A stretch of 64,000 bases of DNA from Brachybacterium halotolerans (GCF_016623465.1 NZ_JAEDAJ010000004.1:1-64000); one strand, 5' to 3'; counted from the stretch's first letter, positions 16,170-25,337 are shown. Numbers and translations are program-made. Notes: generated by a model not told the origin, from the letters alone.

Positions 16170-17342
16170 TCAGGCCTGACCGCCGTCGAAGTACGCGCGC
16201 ACCTCGGCGGGCACCTCCGGGATGTCGTAGGGCACCCCGCCGTGGCGGATGGACTCCGCGCCGTAAACGCCGGTGGCGACGGCCTCGCGCGCGGCGATCA
16301 CGGAGACGTCGGTCGCGCCGCCCTCGCGCACGAAGCGCAGGAACTCGCCCACGAGGTTCGGGTCGGCGCCGCCGTGTCCGCCGTCCCCGCGGTCGATGAC
16401 CTCGACGGAGTCGGGGCTGCCGGGGCCGCCCTTGCGGGATTCCCAGATGTGGATCTGGTCGCCGCCGCCGTCGCCCATGTTCTCGATGCGGCCGGCGTCG
16501 CCGATCACCGTGTAGTTCCGCCAGTAGTCGGGCGTGAAGTGGCACTGCTCGTAGGAGGCGAGCACGCCGTTGTCGAGCGTCATGTTGAGCATCGAGATGT
16601 CCTCGACGTCGATCGTGGGGTTGAGCTCCTTCTGCTCCGTGGGCGGCCAGGTCTCGGCGTCGAACCAGTCCCACATGCGGCGGTCGGAGTTGTCGCGGCG
16701 ATCGCTGATGTCGCCGTAGACGGCGAGGTCGCCGATGCCGGAGACGCGACGGGTGTAGCCGCCGGCGAGCCAGTGGATGACGTCGATGTCGTGCGCGCCC
16801 TTCTGCAGCAGCAGGCTGGTGGCGCGCGCCCGCTCGGCGTGCCAGTCCTTGAAGTAGAAGTCGCCGCCGGCGCCCACGAAGTGGCGGCACCAGATCGCGC
16901 GCACCCTCCCGATCCGCCCGGAGTCGACGATCGCCTTGAGCTGGCGGATCACGGGCATGTGGCGCATGTTGTGGCCCACGAACAGGCGGGTGCGCTTCTC
17001 CATCGCGAGCTGCAGCATCGCGTCGGTGTCCTCGACGCGGATCGCCATCGGCTTCTCGGTGAAGGTGGGGATGCCGGCGCCGAGGGTCTGCAGGGCGATC
17101 CCGGCGTGCGCGAAGTCCGGAGCCAGGATCATCACGGCATCGACCTCGTGCTCGGCCAGCAGCTCGTCGACCGAGGCGACGTAGGCGACCTCGTCACCGA
17201 AGCGCGCGCGGGCGTCCTCGCGGCCCCGCTCGGAGGGATCGACGACGACCGTGACCCGCGAGCCCTCCCCCGGCGTGTGCGCATGCCGTGAGAGGGTGCC
17301 GCGCGCCCCGAAGCCGATGATGCCGATCCGCAGGTCCTCCAT
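16170..17342 (-). CDS. Gfo/Idh/MocA-family oxidoreductase
   Basis: The 390-residue NAD(P)-dependent dehydrogenase begins with a Rossmann motif, RIGIIGFGARGTLSRHAH, followed by FTEKPMAI, the conserved EKP motif whose Lys takes part in catalysis, and GHNMRHMPVIRQLK. The C-terminal half forms the mixed sheet that binds the sugar or inositol substrate. The start at 17342 has GAAGGAGAG upstream; the longer frame into the promoter of the divergent importer is rejected. It probably oxidises or isomerises a sugar released or imported by the neighbouring LplABC-type transporter and the GH35 enzyme. The precise substrate is not visible. Confidence 0.9.
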   Translation of the reverse strand: MEDLRIGIIGFGARGTLSRHAHTPGEGSRVTVVVDPSERGREDARARFGDEVAYVASVDELLAEHEVDAVMILAPDFAHAGIALQTLGAGIPTFTEKPMAIRVEDTDAMLQLAMEKRTRLFVGHNMRHMPVIRQLKAIVDSGRIGRVRAIWCRHFVGAGGDFYFKDWHAERARATSLLLQKGAHDIDVIHWLAGGYTRRVSGIGDLAVYGDISDRRDNSDRRMWDWFDAETWPPTEQKELNPTIDVEDISMLNMTLDNGVLASYEQCHFTPDYWRNYTVIGDAGRIENMGDGGGDQIHIWESRKGGPGSPDSVEVIDRGDGGHGGADPNLVGEFLRFVREGGATDVSVIAAREAVATGVYGAESIRHGGVPYDIPEVPAEVRAYFDGGQA

Positions 17343-17618
17343 GGGGACCACTCTCCTTCGCGATGGTGGGGGTCGCCGCCCGGTCCGGGCCGACGCTCGC
17401 GCGTCCTCCCATCCCCTCTCGATCATCGGACCACCGGCCGACCCTACGGCCTGCGTCGTCTGCGCGGACAGCCGGGTCCATCGGTCGTCACGGATGATCA
17501 CGATTCGGTGAATGGATTTACACAGCGACAAAGATCCTCTACGGTCATGCACAGCCTGTCAAGCAGCGAGGCCTGGCAGGGAGGCCGAGCGGCCGCAGCA
17601 TGACCTGCGAGGAGAGCC
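17343..17618. promoter_or_regulatory. Divergent promoter region of the LplABC-type importer
   Basis: TTTACA at 17517-17522 and TACGGT at 17540-17545 with a 17-base spacer form a plausible promoter for the importer operon. An ATTC-GGT-GAAT dyad at 17503-17513 overlaps the upstream edge of the -35 and may be an operator. GAGGAGAG lies just before the ATG at 17619. Nothing else is recognisable in these 276 bases. Confidence 0.5.
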
Positions 17619-18668
17619 ATGAGCCAGACGATGCCGGCCACAGCCGCGGAGGAGGAGGCGATCGCCCTGCAGACGCAGGGCGGGAGCAGCCCGAGCCGAC
17701 GCGGCAGGAAGAACCGTCGCGGCAGAGACGGGCGCGCACCGCGCAGGCCCAAGGACTCCATCGGGGTGCGTCTGCGCCGCGACTGGCAGATGCTCGTCCT
17801 GATGATCCCCGGGGTTCTGTGCCTGCTGCTGTTCTTCTACATCCCGATCCTCGGCAACGTGATCGCCTTCCAGGACTACCAGCCGTACCTCAAGATCACC
17901 GAGGCGCCGTACATGGCGATGCAGAACTTCATCGACCTGTTCGACGACAGCCGCTTCTTCCTCGCCCTGAAGAACACGCTGATCCTCGCGGTCGTCCAGC
18001 TCCTGCTCTTCTTCCCGGTGCCGATCGTCCTCGCCCTCGTCGTCGACTCGATGGTCACCCCGCGCCTGCGCAGGGCCTTCCAGTCGATCGTCTACCTCCC
18101 CCACTTCCTCTCATGGGTGCTCGTGATCGCCCTCTTCCAGCAGATGCTGGGCGGTGCGGGCTTCATCAACAAGTTCCTGCTGACACACGGCATGGAGGCG
18201 ATCCCCTTCATGACCAACCCCAGCACGTTCCCGCTGCTGATCGCGCTCGAGAACGTCTGGAAGGACGCGGGCTGGGGAATGATCATCTTCCTCGCGGCGC
18301 TCGCGAGCATCGATGCCTCGCTCTACGAGTCGGCCGCGGCAGATGGCGCCGGTCGCTTCCGTCGGGCCTGGCACATCACGCTGCCGGGCATGCGGCCCGT
18401 GATCGTGCTGCTGCTGATCCTGAACCTGGGCTCGATCCTCACCGTCGGCTTCGAGCAGTTCATCCTCCAGCGCGACGCCGTGGGCGCCGATGCCTCGGAG
18501 GTCCTGGACACCTACGCCTACTACACGGGCGTGATCGGCGGCGACTGGTCGATGGGCGCGGCCGCAGGGCTCGCGAAGGGCGTGGTCGGCACGATCCTCG
18601 TCCTGCTGGCCAACAAGTTCGCCCACATGCTCGGCGAGGACGGCATCTACCGAGGGAGCGCACGATGA
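17619..18668 (+). CDS. ABC transporter permease, LplB/YteP type
   Basis: The 349-residue membrane protein has a Ser/Arg-rich cytoplasmic head of about 50 residues, then about six transmembrane segments starting with MLVLMIPGVLCLLLFFYIPI. GNVIAFQDYQP and the EAA-type loop ESAAADGAGRFRRAWHITLP are typical of the LplB subfamily, which imports polysaccharide fragments together with a large LplA-type binding protein. It forms an operon with the second permease and the binding protein. The ATPase is missing locally, so a shared one is expected. The neighbouring GH35 beta-galactosidase suggests galactosides as cargo. Confidence 0.9.
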   Translation: MSQTMPATAAEEEAIALQTQGGSSPSRRGRKNRRGRDGRAPRRPKDSIGVRLRRDWQMLVLMIPGVLCLLLFFYIPILGNVIAFQDYQPYLKITEAPYMAMQNFIDLFDDSRFFLALKNTLILAVVQLLLFFPVPIVLALVVDSMVTPRLRRAFQSIVYLPHFLSWVLVIALFQQMLGGAGFINKFLLTHGMEAIPFMTNPSTFPLLIALENVWKDAGWGMIIFLAALASIDASLYESAAADGAGRFRRAWHITLPGMRPVIVLLLILNLGSILTVGFEQFILQRDAVGADASEVLDTYAYYTGVIGGDWSMGAAAGLAKGVVGTILVLLANKFAHMLGEDGIYRGSAR

Positions 18669-19693
18669 GCGAGCACACGACCATCCCGGCCCCCGAGGTC
18701 GACGAGAACGACGTCGCCGGACCGTCGGCACGCCCGTCGGCCGGCCCATCGGCCCGCCCCGTGAGGGACGACCGCTCGCTGCACGAGCGGATCTGGTCGC
18801 GCATCTTCGGCCGCAGCGAGCGCGCCGCCTGGATGGAGAGACCCTCCCCCGGCCTGTCGGTGCTCAAGGGCCTCCTGATCGCCGTGGTCACCATCTCGAT
18901 CGTGGTGCCGATGCTCGTGGTCGTCTCGACCTCGTTCGCCTCGAGCGACCAGATCCGCGACGCCGGTGGGTACGTCCTGTTCCCGACGGACCCGACGCTC
19001 GAGGCCTACCGCACGATCTTCAAGAGCCCGCTGGTCTTCCGGGCGATCGGCGTGAGCGCGTTCATCACCGTGGTGGGCACCCTGCTCGCGCTGTTCGTGA
19101 CGATCACGATGGCCTACGCGCTCAGCCGTCCGGTGCTCTTCGGCAAGCCGATGCTCATGGCGATCATCGTGACCCTGTTCTTCAGCCCAGGCCTGATCCC
19201 GATGTACCTCATGGTCAAGCAGCTGCACCTGCTGGACACGATCTGGTCGCTGATCCTGCCCGGCCTGTTCGCGGGCTTCAACTTCATCGTCATGCGCTCG
19301 TTCTTCATGGGCATCCCCAAGGAGCTGCTCGAGTCCGCCAAGATCGACGGCGCCAGCGACTTCACGATCCTGCTGCGGATCGTGCTGCCCCTGTCCAAAG
19401 CGGTCATCGCCGTGATCGGTCTGTTCTACGCGGTGGGGTTCTGGAACTCGTTCTTCAACGCCCTGCTGTACATCAACGACCAGTCCCTGTGGCCCATCCA
19501 GATGATCCTGCGCAGCTACGTCATCCAGGGCTCCTCGATGACCGCGGACGCCCTCGGCGTCTCGCAGGCCCCGCCCCCGCAGTCGATCAAGATGGCCGTC
19601 GTCGTCGTGGCGCTCGCGCCCATCGTGGTCGTCTACCCGTTCCTCCAGAAGTACTTCTCCAAGGGCGTCATCACCGGCGCTATCAAAGGCTGA
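18665..19693 (+). CDS. ABC transporter permease, LplC/YtcP type
   Basis: The 342-residue permease starts at the ATG overlapping the previous stop. A long cytoplasmic N-terminus (about 80 residues, with a Pro-Ser-Ala repeat GPSARPSAGPSARP) precedes the membrane domain. The EAA loop, LLESAKIDGASDFTILLRIV, is followed by LPLSKAV. The C-terminal KYFSKGVITGAIKG ending is characteristic of the LplC subfamily. It pairs with the preceding permease. The repeated N-terminal segment is unusual and probably disordered. Confidence 0.9.
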   Translation: MSEHTTIPAPEVDENDVAGPSARPSAGPSARPVRDDRSLHERIWSRIFGRSERAAWMERPSPGLSVLKGLLIAVVTISIVVPMLVVVSTSFASSDQIRDAGGYVLFPTDPTLEAYRTIFKSPLVFRAIGVSAFITVVGTLLALFVTITMAYALSRPVLFGKPMLMAIIVTLFFSPGLIPMYLMVKQLHLLDTIWSLILPGLFAGFNFIVMRSFFMGIPKELLESAKIDGASDFTILLRIVLPLSKAVIAVIGLFYAVGFWNSFFNALLYINDQSLWPIQMILRSYVIQGSSMTADALGVSQAPPPQSIKMAVVVVALAPIVVVYPFLQKYFSKGVITGAIKG

Positions 19694-19776
19694 TCAGCGC
19701 AGACGCCCTCTGCATCTCTCTCCCCCCCCCCTCACTCCGCGACGGAATCGCCGCGGCCCCGATGAAAGGACACACC

Positions 19777-21420
19777 ATGAGCTTCGAGATCGGACGTCGC
19801 CGGCTCCTCGCCGCAGGAGGCGCCGCCGCGGTCGCCGTCGGCGCCGGCGCCTGCACCGCGAGCTCCAGCCGGTCGGGCGGCGCCAAGAAGTCGGCCGAGG
19901 TCGAACTGCCCACCTACAAGGCGCTCGACGGCCTCGCACCGGATCTGAAGGGCAACGAGAAGGGCCTGCACAACGTCTTCCTGAAGGCGCCCGAGAAGCT
20001 GCTGCGGACGACCGAGAAGAAGCCGATCACCTCGGGCACGATCTCGGCACTCACCCAGACCTTCGCGACGCCCCCGCCGCCCATGAAGTCCAACCCGTTC
20101 TGGAAGAACCTGAACTCGGAGCTCGGCGGCACGCTGGACATGCAGGTCGTCATCGACTCCTACCCGGACAAGTTCGCGACGATCCTGGCCTCCGGCGACC
20201 TGCCGGACCTCATGTGGGTCCCGCCGAACCAGGGCATCCCGAACATCGGCCCGATGCTCGAGTCCCAGTTCACCGACCTCACGGAATACCTCTCGGGCGA
20301 TGCCGTCCTGGAGTGGAAGAACCTCGCAGCGCTCACTCCGAGCTCGTGGCGCACCGCCGTGGTCAACGGCAAGATCTGGGGCGCGCCGATCCCCTCGACC
20401 CCGTTCGGCCAGGTCTACCTGGGCAATCCCGAGGTCTGGAAGGAGGTCGGCGGCTTCCAGTCGAACGACGCCGACGAGTTCCTCGAGAAGTGCAAGGACG
20501 TGTCGATCAGGGGGAAGCGCTGGGCGCTCGAGCCGTTCCTGCCCAACGCCTTCCACATGTTCGGCGAATGGTTCGGCGTGCCCACGGGCTACCGCGTGAA
20601 CGAGGACCGCACGCTCACCGCCTCGCAGCAGACCGACGAGTACCTCGAGACGCTGGAGTACGCGCAGAAGGTCTTCAAGGCCGGCGTGTTCTACCCGGAC
20701 CTGAACCTCGCCGAGTCCTCGCAGTACTTCGCCAACGGCACGATCGGTGCGATCGTCTCCGTCGGTCCCCGCGGCGCCTCCGAGTACCGCCACTACAACA
20801 AGGACCTGCTGGCCGACATCCTCATCCCCTTCCCTGCGGACGCGGACCGCACCCAGGTCTACGACATGGGCTACGGGACCGTGGGCTTCACGCCGTTGAA
20901 GAAGACCGACGACGAGAAGAAGATCCGGGAGCTGCTGGACCTCATCAATTACCTCTCGGCGCCCTTCGGCACCGAGGAGTACATGACGGTCAACTGGGGC
21001 CGCGAGGGCCAGGAGTACGAGGTCGAGGACGGCAACTACGTCCTCACCAAAGACGGCGAGACCAACGTGCCCGGGCTCCAGAGCGCTCTGCAGATCATGG
21101 CAGCCGGCGAGGGCGTCGTCTACAACCCGATCGCCGACGACTCCGAGTACATCTACGCGCAGGAGAAGAAGCTGCTCGAGCACGCCTCGCAGTCCCCGAT
21201 CAAGGGGCTGTACTCGGACACGGCCTCCTCCAAGGGCACGGAGCTCAGCACGCGCCTGAACGACGTGCGCGACGACGTCATCCAGGGCCGCAAGACCATC
21301 GACGACTTCACGAAGGCGCTCAAGGCCTGGGAGGACGGCGGCGGCAAGAAGATCCTCGAGGAGTATGCCGAGGTGCTCCCCGCGGACGTCCCTGTCACCA
21401 AGGACCCGAAGAAGAAGTGA
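19777..21420 (+). CDS. Large substrate-binding protein of LplA type
   Basis: The 547-residue extracellular binding protein has a signal peptide with an RRR start (IGRRRLLAAGGAAAVAVGAG) and a Cys that could be the lipidation site, although the lipobox (AGAC) is weak; twin-arginine export is possible. The ribosome site GAAAGGA precedes the ATG at 19777. Long size and motifs such as WKNLNSELGGTLDMQ, GDLPDLMWVPP and WALEPFLPNAFHMF fit the LplA class that captures oligosaccharides. It is the third gene of the importer operon, 83 bases after the permease; that spacer contains a run of ten C (19722-19731). The ligand is unknown. Confidence 0.9.
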   Translation: MSFEIGRRRLLAAGGAAAVAVGAGACTASSSRSGGAKKSAEVELPTYKALDGLAPDLKGNEKGLHNVFLKAPEKLLRTTEKKPITSGTISALTQTFATPPPPMKSNPFWKNLNSELGGTLDMQVVIDSYPDKFATILASGDLPDLMWVPPNQGIPNIGPMLESQFTDLTEYLSGDAVLEWKNLAALTPSSWRTAVVNGKIWGAPIPSTPFGQVYLGNPEVWKEVGGFQSNDADEFLEKCKDVSIRGKRWALEPFLPNAFHMFGEWFGVPTGYRVNEDRTLTASQQTDEYLETLEYAQKVFKAGVFYPDLNLAESSQYFANGTIGAIVSVGPRGASEYRHYNKDLLADILIPFPADADRTQVYDMGYGTVGFTPLKKTDDEKKIRELLDLINYLSAPFGTEEYMTVNWGREGQEYEVEDGNYVLTKDGETNVPGLQSALQIMAAGEGVVYNPIADDSEYIYAQEKKLLEHASQSPIKGLYSDTASSKGTELSTRLNDVRDDVIQGRKTIDDFTKALKAWEDGGGKKILEEYAEVLPADVPVTKDPKKK

Positions 21421-21465
21421 CGACCTGACCCGGGTGGGCCGGCGAGTCGGCTCCGGGTCATGCAC

Positions 21466-21528
21466 CGACGATGCCCAGGTTCTATGGCAGGAATGTCTGA
21501 TTCTTGATAGAGAACCTGGGCATCGTCG
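21466..21528. terminator. Perfect 18-base inverted repeat between convergent genes
   Basis: Bases 21466-21483 are exactly complementary to 21511-21528, giving an 18-base-pair stem around a 27-base loop that is much more A/T-rich than its surroundings. It sits in the 212-base gap between the LplA-type gene (+) and the GH35 gene (-), so it could terminate both. No T tract follows either arm. Its length and the odd loop composition also allow an inserted palindromic element. Confidence 0.6.
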
Positions 21529-21632
21529 CTCGGTGGGCGAGTCGGGTCGCTCCATGGACGGGCGAGTCGGGTCGGTGGGGGCGGTGGGATCGGGAGTCGG
21601 ACGGTGAGGCGTCCCGGTCGCAGGCGCCGCGG

Positions 21633-23513
21633 TCAGTCGAACAGCGGCCGGTCCACCAGGCCGAGGCGGCTCGGCACCCGATCGAGATCCAGCAGCAGCA
21701 CCTCGTTGCGGCCCTCCCGGATCCAGGGCGAGGGCACGTAGAGCGACTGCTGCGGCCCGACGCTCCAGTAGCGACCGACGCAGTGACCGTTGACGTATGC
21801 GACGCCGTGGCCCGCAGCGGAGACGTCGAGGTGGACATCGGCCGACCTCTCGGCCTCGAAGGAGGCGACGGCGAGGACGGGCAGATCTTCCGCGCCGGCG
21901 GGGGCCGGCGAGGCGTGGGCCGCGGCGGCGATCCCGGCGAGCTCCTCCCCCATCTCCTCGAGCGGCCAGGGATCGGCCTCCCAGTCGCCGAGGAAGCGCA
22001 CGCGGTCCCAGACGCCGCGCAGGATGCCTTTGCGTCCTCCCAGGCATGGGCCGAAGTTCACGCGTCCCAGGTTCTCCACGAGGATCTCGACGCGCACCGT
22101 GCGGTGCCCGCCCTCGGGCAGCAGTCGGTCCACGAACGGCGCGAGCTCGACGACGGCGGGATCGGTCTCCCCGGCCAGGCTCCCGTCGACCGCGCCCTGC
22201 GCGCCGATGCCCGCGGAGCCGACGGCGACCCCGTCGACGTAGACCCACGCGCGGTCGGCGAGGCCGAAGAGCTTCAGGGGCGCAAGGGTCCGGGTGCCGT
22301 CGGCGCGGTCGGAGGCCTCGATCTCGACGTCCCGTGAATACCGGAGGATCCCGCGTTCGAGGCCGAGGTCCTCGAAGGCGGGCGGCACGACGTGGGTGGG
22401 AGCGGTGCGGGTGAAGCGCTCGGCGGCGCGCAGCGGCACCACGCGCTCTATCCGCGCCTGGCGCGCGCCCAGCGCGGCCGGCTCCGCGTCGAGGCCCAAC
22501 TCGGCCAGCTGCTCGGTGAGCGGGGGCAGGTCCCGATGGCGGCCGATGACCTCGCGGAAGGCGTGGAACTTCTCGGTGAGACGGCCGTCCTCGGCGATCG
22601 GGGCGTCGTAGTCGTAGCTCGTGGTCGTGGGCTGCAGGACGCCGTCGTGGTTCGCCCCCGCGGTGAGCCCGAAGTTCGTGCCGCCCAGCGCCATGTAGAA
22701 GTTCACGCTCATGCCGGCCGCGAGCATGTCCTCGAGCTCCGCGGCGGCGCTGCCCGCGTCCCTGCTGTGGTGCTCCTCGCCCCAGTGGTCGAACCAGCCG
22801 TTCCAGAACTCCATGCACATCAGGGGCTGTGCCGGCAGCTCGCGCGCCGCCATCTCGAGGACGTCCCGCGTGCGGGAGCCGAAGTTGACGGTGGCCAGCG
22901 CGCCGTCGATCGTCCCGGCGGTCAGCCACATCCGCGCGGGGCCGTCGGACGTCACCAGCAGCTCCTCGATGCCGCGGGCGCGCAGGCCGTCGCGCAGGTG
23001 CGCGAGATAGAGGGTGTCGTCGCCGTAGGAGCCGTACTCGTTCTCGACCTGCACCATCACCACGTTGCCGCCGCGGCACACCTGTCGCTGCGCGATCACG
23101 GGGATCAGGTGGTCGAACCAGTCGTCGACGAGCCGCAGGTAGGCCTCGTCGTGCACACGCAGGCGCATCGCGCGGTCGCGCAGCACCCAGCCGGGGAAGC
23201 CGCCGTTCTCCCACTCGGCGCAGATGAAGGGTCCCGGCCGCACGATCGCGTCCAGCCCCTCCTCGGCCGCGATGTCGAGGAAGCCGCCGAGGTCGGCGAT
23301 GCCCTCGAAGGTGACCGTCCCGGGATCGGGCTGGTGGATGTTCCAGGCGACGTACGTCTCGACGGTGTCGCAGCCCATGGCGACGAGGCGGCGCAGCCGG
23401 TCGCGCCACTGATCAGGGTGGACGCGGAAATAGTGGATCGCGCCGGAGACGATCCGGTGGGGCTCGCCCCCGCGGAGGAAGCCGTCAGGGGTGGGCTCGA
23501 GCAGGGCAGGCAT
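21633..23513 (-). CDS. GH35 beta-galactosidase
   Basis: The 626-residue protein is a GH35 enzyme. The TIM barrel starts at IVSGAIHYFRVHPDQW, with CDTVETYVAWNIHQP, VRPGPFICAEWENGG, the catalytic acid Glu in VQVENEYGSYG near residue 155 and the nucleophile Glu in MCMEFWNGWFDHWG near residue 235. C-terminal jelly-roll domains end with WSVGPQQSLYVPSPWI, typical of the bacterial and animal GLB1-like group. There is no signal peptide, so it hydrolyses imported beta-galactosides in the cytoplasm. It is convergent with the LplABC-type importer, a likely source of substrate. The length is normal. Confidence 0.93.
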   Translation of the reverse strand: MPALLEPTPDGFLRGGEPHRIVSGAIHYFRVHPDQWRDRLRRLVAMGCDTVETYVAWNIHQPDPGTVTFEGIADLGGFLDIAAEEGLDAIVRPGPFICAEWENGGFPGWVLRDRAMRLRVHDEAYLRLVDDWFDHLIPVIAQRQVCRGGNVVMVQVENEYGSYGDDTLYLAHLRDGLRARGIEELLVTSDGPARMWLTAGTIDGALATVNFGSRTRDVLEMAARELPAQPLMCMEFWNGWFDHWGEEHHSRDAGSAAAELEDMLAAGMSVNFYMALGGTNFGLTAGANHDGVLQPTTTSYDYDAPIAEDGRLTEKFHAFREVIGRHRDLPPLTEQLAELGLDAEPAALGARQARIERVVPLRAAERFTRTAPTHVVPPAFEDLGLERGILRYSRDVEIEASDRADGTRTLAPLKLFGLADRAWVYVDGVAVGSAGIGAQGAVDGSLAGETDPAVVELAPFVDRLLPEGGHRTVRVEILVENLGRVNFGPCLGGRKGILRGVWDRVRFLGDWEADPWPLEEMGEELAGIAAAAHASPAPAGAEDLPVLAVASFEAERSADVHLDVSAAGHGVAYVNGHCVGRYWSVGPQQSLYVPSPWIREGRNEVLLLDLDRVPSRLGLVDRPLFD

Positions 23514-23599
23514 CGTCGGGAGTCCTCTCGGTGAACCGTTCTACGAGCCCCAGTCTTCCACGGTCCGGTGCGGGGCGAGCCGCCGCTCGCCCCGCACCG

Positions 23600-24736
23600 T
23601 CAGGCGGCGGCCTCGCGCTCCCCGAGCCACGGGGCGAGCCGGTCCTCGACACCGAGCCACGGGGCGAGTCCGTCGGCCCATTCCTCCGGGGTGAGAAGGA
23701 TACGACCGAAGGCGCGGCGCACGCGCTCGGCGTCGGCCGGCCCCATGCCCGTGACGACGAGCCGGGTGGTGGGCAGCTCGCGGCCGGCGTCGGCGACAGC
23801 ACCGATCGAGACCTGGCCGCCGGCGCCGTCCCACTGGCAGATCGTGCCGGGACGGTCGGGGACCCAGAAGCGGCCGCGGCCGCGCAGCCGGCCCGCGCCG
23901 AGCTCCTCGATGTGCTCGAGGAGACGATCCGGATGGAAGGGCCGGTCGGAGCTCAGGTCCAGGGTCCAGGTGCCGTGCGCGGTGGGGCCGCCGTAGGGGG
24001 ACACGCGCCGGGGGTCGCGGCGCGCCTCCGCCCGCGCTCGGGAGTGGCGGCCCAGCAGCAGGGTCTTGGGGTGCAGCGTGTGCATCGAGGCGGCGACCTG
24101 CTGCTCGGGTGCACGGAGGTGCTCGATGAGTTCACGAGCGGTGCCGTCGGCCCCGTCCAGGACCAGCAGGTCGGCGTACTCGATCTGGGCGGCGAGCGCC
24201 TCGCCCACGGCGCGTTCGTCGCCGTCGGCCCACTGCAGACCGCGCTCGGCGAGGGTGTCGTCCTCGAGCAGGTCGTGCACGGCGGTGCGCGTGTCGACCA
24301 CGGCGGCCGAGGCCCCCAGGTGCCAACCCTGCCGGCCGGGCAGGATGGTGCGCACGACCACCTCAGGATCGGCGCTGATCGGCGGGGCGAGCAGCAGCCC
24401 GTTCCAGCGGCTCTCGGAGGCGAGGCGCGCGAGCAGAGGGATCGCGTCCTCGCGCATGGCGCAGGAGACGCAGGGGTGGTCGAGCTCGACGAGCGAGTCG
24501 TCGATCACGCGCTCGGCGTCGCCGAGGACGCGGCGCAGCGCGCCGTGCTCGGCGTCGACGTCGTAGCGCAGGGCGAGCATGCCGGGGCGCTCGAGCAGGA
24601 GGCTCGTGACCAGCACGTCCCTCAGGACCGGGTCGATCGAGGAGATCAGGCTGACCGGAAGGGAGCCGGTATCGGGCACGGGGCGGAGCGGCCCGTGGGC
24701 GCCGGGGCCGCCGTGTGCGGCATCGTTCGCGGACAT
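23600..24736 (-). CDS. CobW/G3E-related protein of the Rv0106 type, Zur-linked
   Basis: The 378-residue protein matches the actinobacterial COG0523 branch that includes M. tuberculosis Rv0106: CVSCAMREDAIPLLARLAS (a CxxC relative of the metal-binding motif), LLVLDGADG, a CobW C-terminal domain with RPFHPDRLLEHIEELGAG, RGRGRFWVPDRP and GGQVSIGA. No GxxGxGKT P-loop is visible at the N-terminus, where SLISSIDPVLRDVLVTSLLL stands instead, so GTP binding is doubtful. Family members are proposed metal chaperones in zinc starvation. The ATG at 24736 (GTGAGG site) is preferred over a GTG at 24751. It is divergent from the zinc-free ribosomal protein genes across a Zur-like box. Confidence 0.82.
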   Translation of the reverse strand: MSANDAAHGGPGAHGPLRPVPDTGSLPVSLISSIDPVLRDVLVTSLLLERPGMLALRYDVDAEHGALRRVLGDAERVIDDSLVELDHPCVSCAMREDAIPLLARLASESRWNGLLLAPPISADPEVVVRTILPGRQGWHLGASAAVVDTRTAVHDLLEDDTLAERGLQWADGDERAVGEALAAQIEYADLLVLDGADGTARELIEHLRAPEQQVAASMHTLHPKTLLLGRHSRARAEARRDPRRVSPYGGPTAHGTWTLDLSSDRPFHPDRLLEHIEELGAGRLRGRGRFWVPDRPGTICQWDGAGGQVSIGAVADAGRELPTTRLVVTGMGPADAERVRRAFGRILLTPEEWADGLAPWLGVEDRLAPWLGEREAAA

Positions 24737-24758
24737 CGGTCGCGACCTCACTTCTTGA

Positions 24759-24773
24759 CGAGAATGATTATCA
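24759..24773. promoter_or_regulatory. Zur box between the G3E gene and rpmB
   Basis: CGAGAATGATTATCA is a near-perfect match to the actinobacterial Zur palindrome TGAnAATGATTnTCA, with only the first base differing. It lies 22 bases upstream of the G3E start and 19 bases upstream of the rpmB start, so one bound dimer could repress both directions when zinc is sufficient. The function is inferred from motif and context. Confidence 0.82.
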
Positions 24774-24792
24774 GTAGCTAGTCTGCTCCATC

Positions 24793-25029
24793 ATGACCCA
24801 ACGTTGTCAAGTCACCGGCGCCGTGCCGCGGATGGGACGGAACGTCTCCCACTCCCACCGCCGCACGCCCCGCCGCTTCAGCCCGAACATCCAGCACAAG
24901 AAGTACTTCGTCCCCTCGCTCGGCCGCACCGTGCGGCTGACCCTCTCGGCCAAGGGCATCAAGATCATCGACCAGCGCGGCATCGACGCGGTGGTGCAGG
25001 AGATGCGCGCGCGGGGCGAGAAGGTCTGA
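24793..25029 (+). CDS. rpmB: 50S ribosomal protein L28, zinc-independent paralogue
   Basis: The 78-residue protein begins [20 protein letters not shown] and contains RRFSPNIQ and [19 protein letters not shown], all characteristic of L28. Only one Cys is present, so the zinc-binding pairs of the C+ form are absent. This C- paralogue replaces the zinc-containing ribosomal protein when zinc is scarce. It is the first gene downstream of the Zur box at 24759-24773 and is probably leaderless or has a very short leader. It is followed by a 308-base gap before rpmG, longer than usual inside such operons. Confidence 0.93.
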   Translation: MTQRCQVTGAVPRMGRNVSHSHRRTPRRFSPNIQHKKYFVPSLGRTVRLTLSAKGIKIIDQRGIDAVVQEMRARGEKV

Positions 25030-25337
25030 GGGCCGAGGGGCCGAGGAACCAGCGGGCCGAGGGGCCGTGGGTCCATGGGTCCGACGGCGATGTGACGTGC
25101 GAGCACCTCTGACATCGAGACGGGGTCGCCGGGCGTCGTACCGGGCACGGAAGGAACGGGGCGCGCGATCTCATGCAGGCGGCCCCGCCTCCGCCGAGTC
25201 GAGCACCGCGTCGCGCAGAGCCCTCGCGGCCCCGCTCCTCGATCTCCAGTCCTCACCACCCCCGCGCGGGGCCGTCTGCCAGCGGCCCGCGGCCCGCGCA
25301 TCCCGATCCACCCATCACGACCCGCAGGAGGGCACCC
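25030..25337 (+). other. 308-base gap between rpmB and rpmG
   Basis: No gene, second Zur box or clear promoter is seen. The first 50 bases are GGGCCGAGG-type imperfect repeats; the rest is GC-rich non-coding sequence ending in CGCAGGAGGGC, the ribosome site of rpmG. A separate promoter for rpmG cannot be excluded. Confidence 0.5.

Noticed and set aside
22069..22080. A second copy of the 21466-21528 palindrome arm inside GH35
   Set aside because: Only about ten bases match and they fall in conserved coding sequence; chance similarity.
19732..23409. A 1225-codon minus-strand frame overlapping the LplA-type gene and GH35
   Set aside because: It reads GH35 and the binding protein in wrong frames; the real genes carry complete family motifs.
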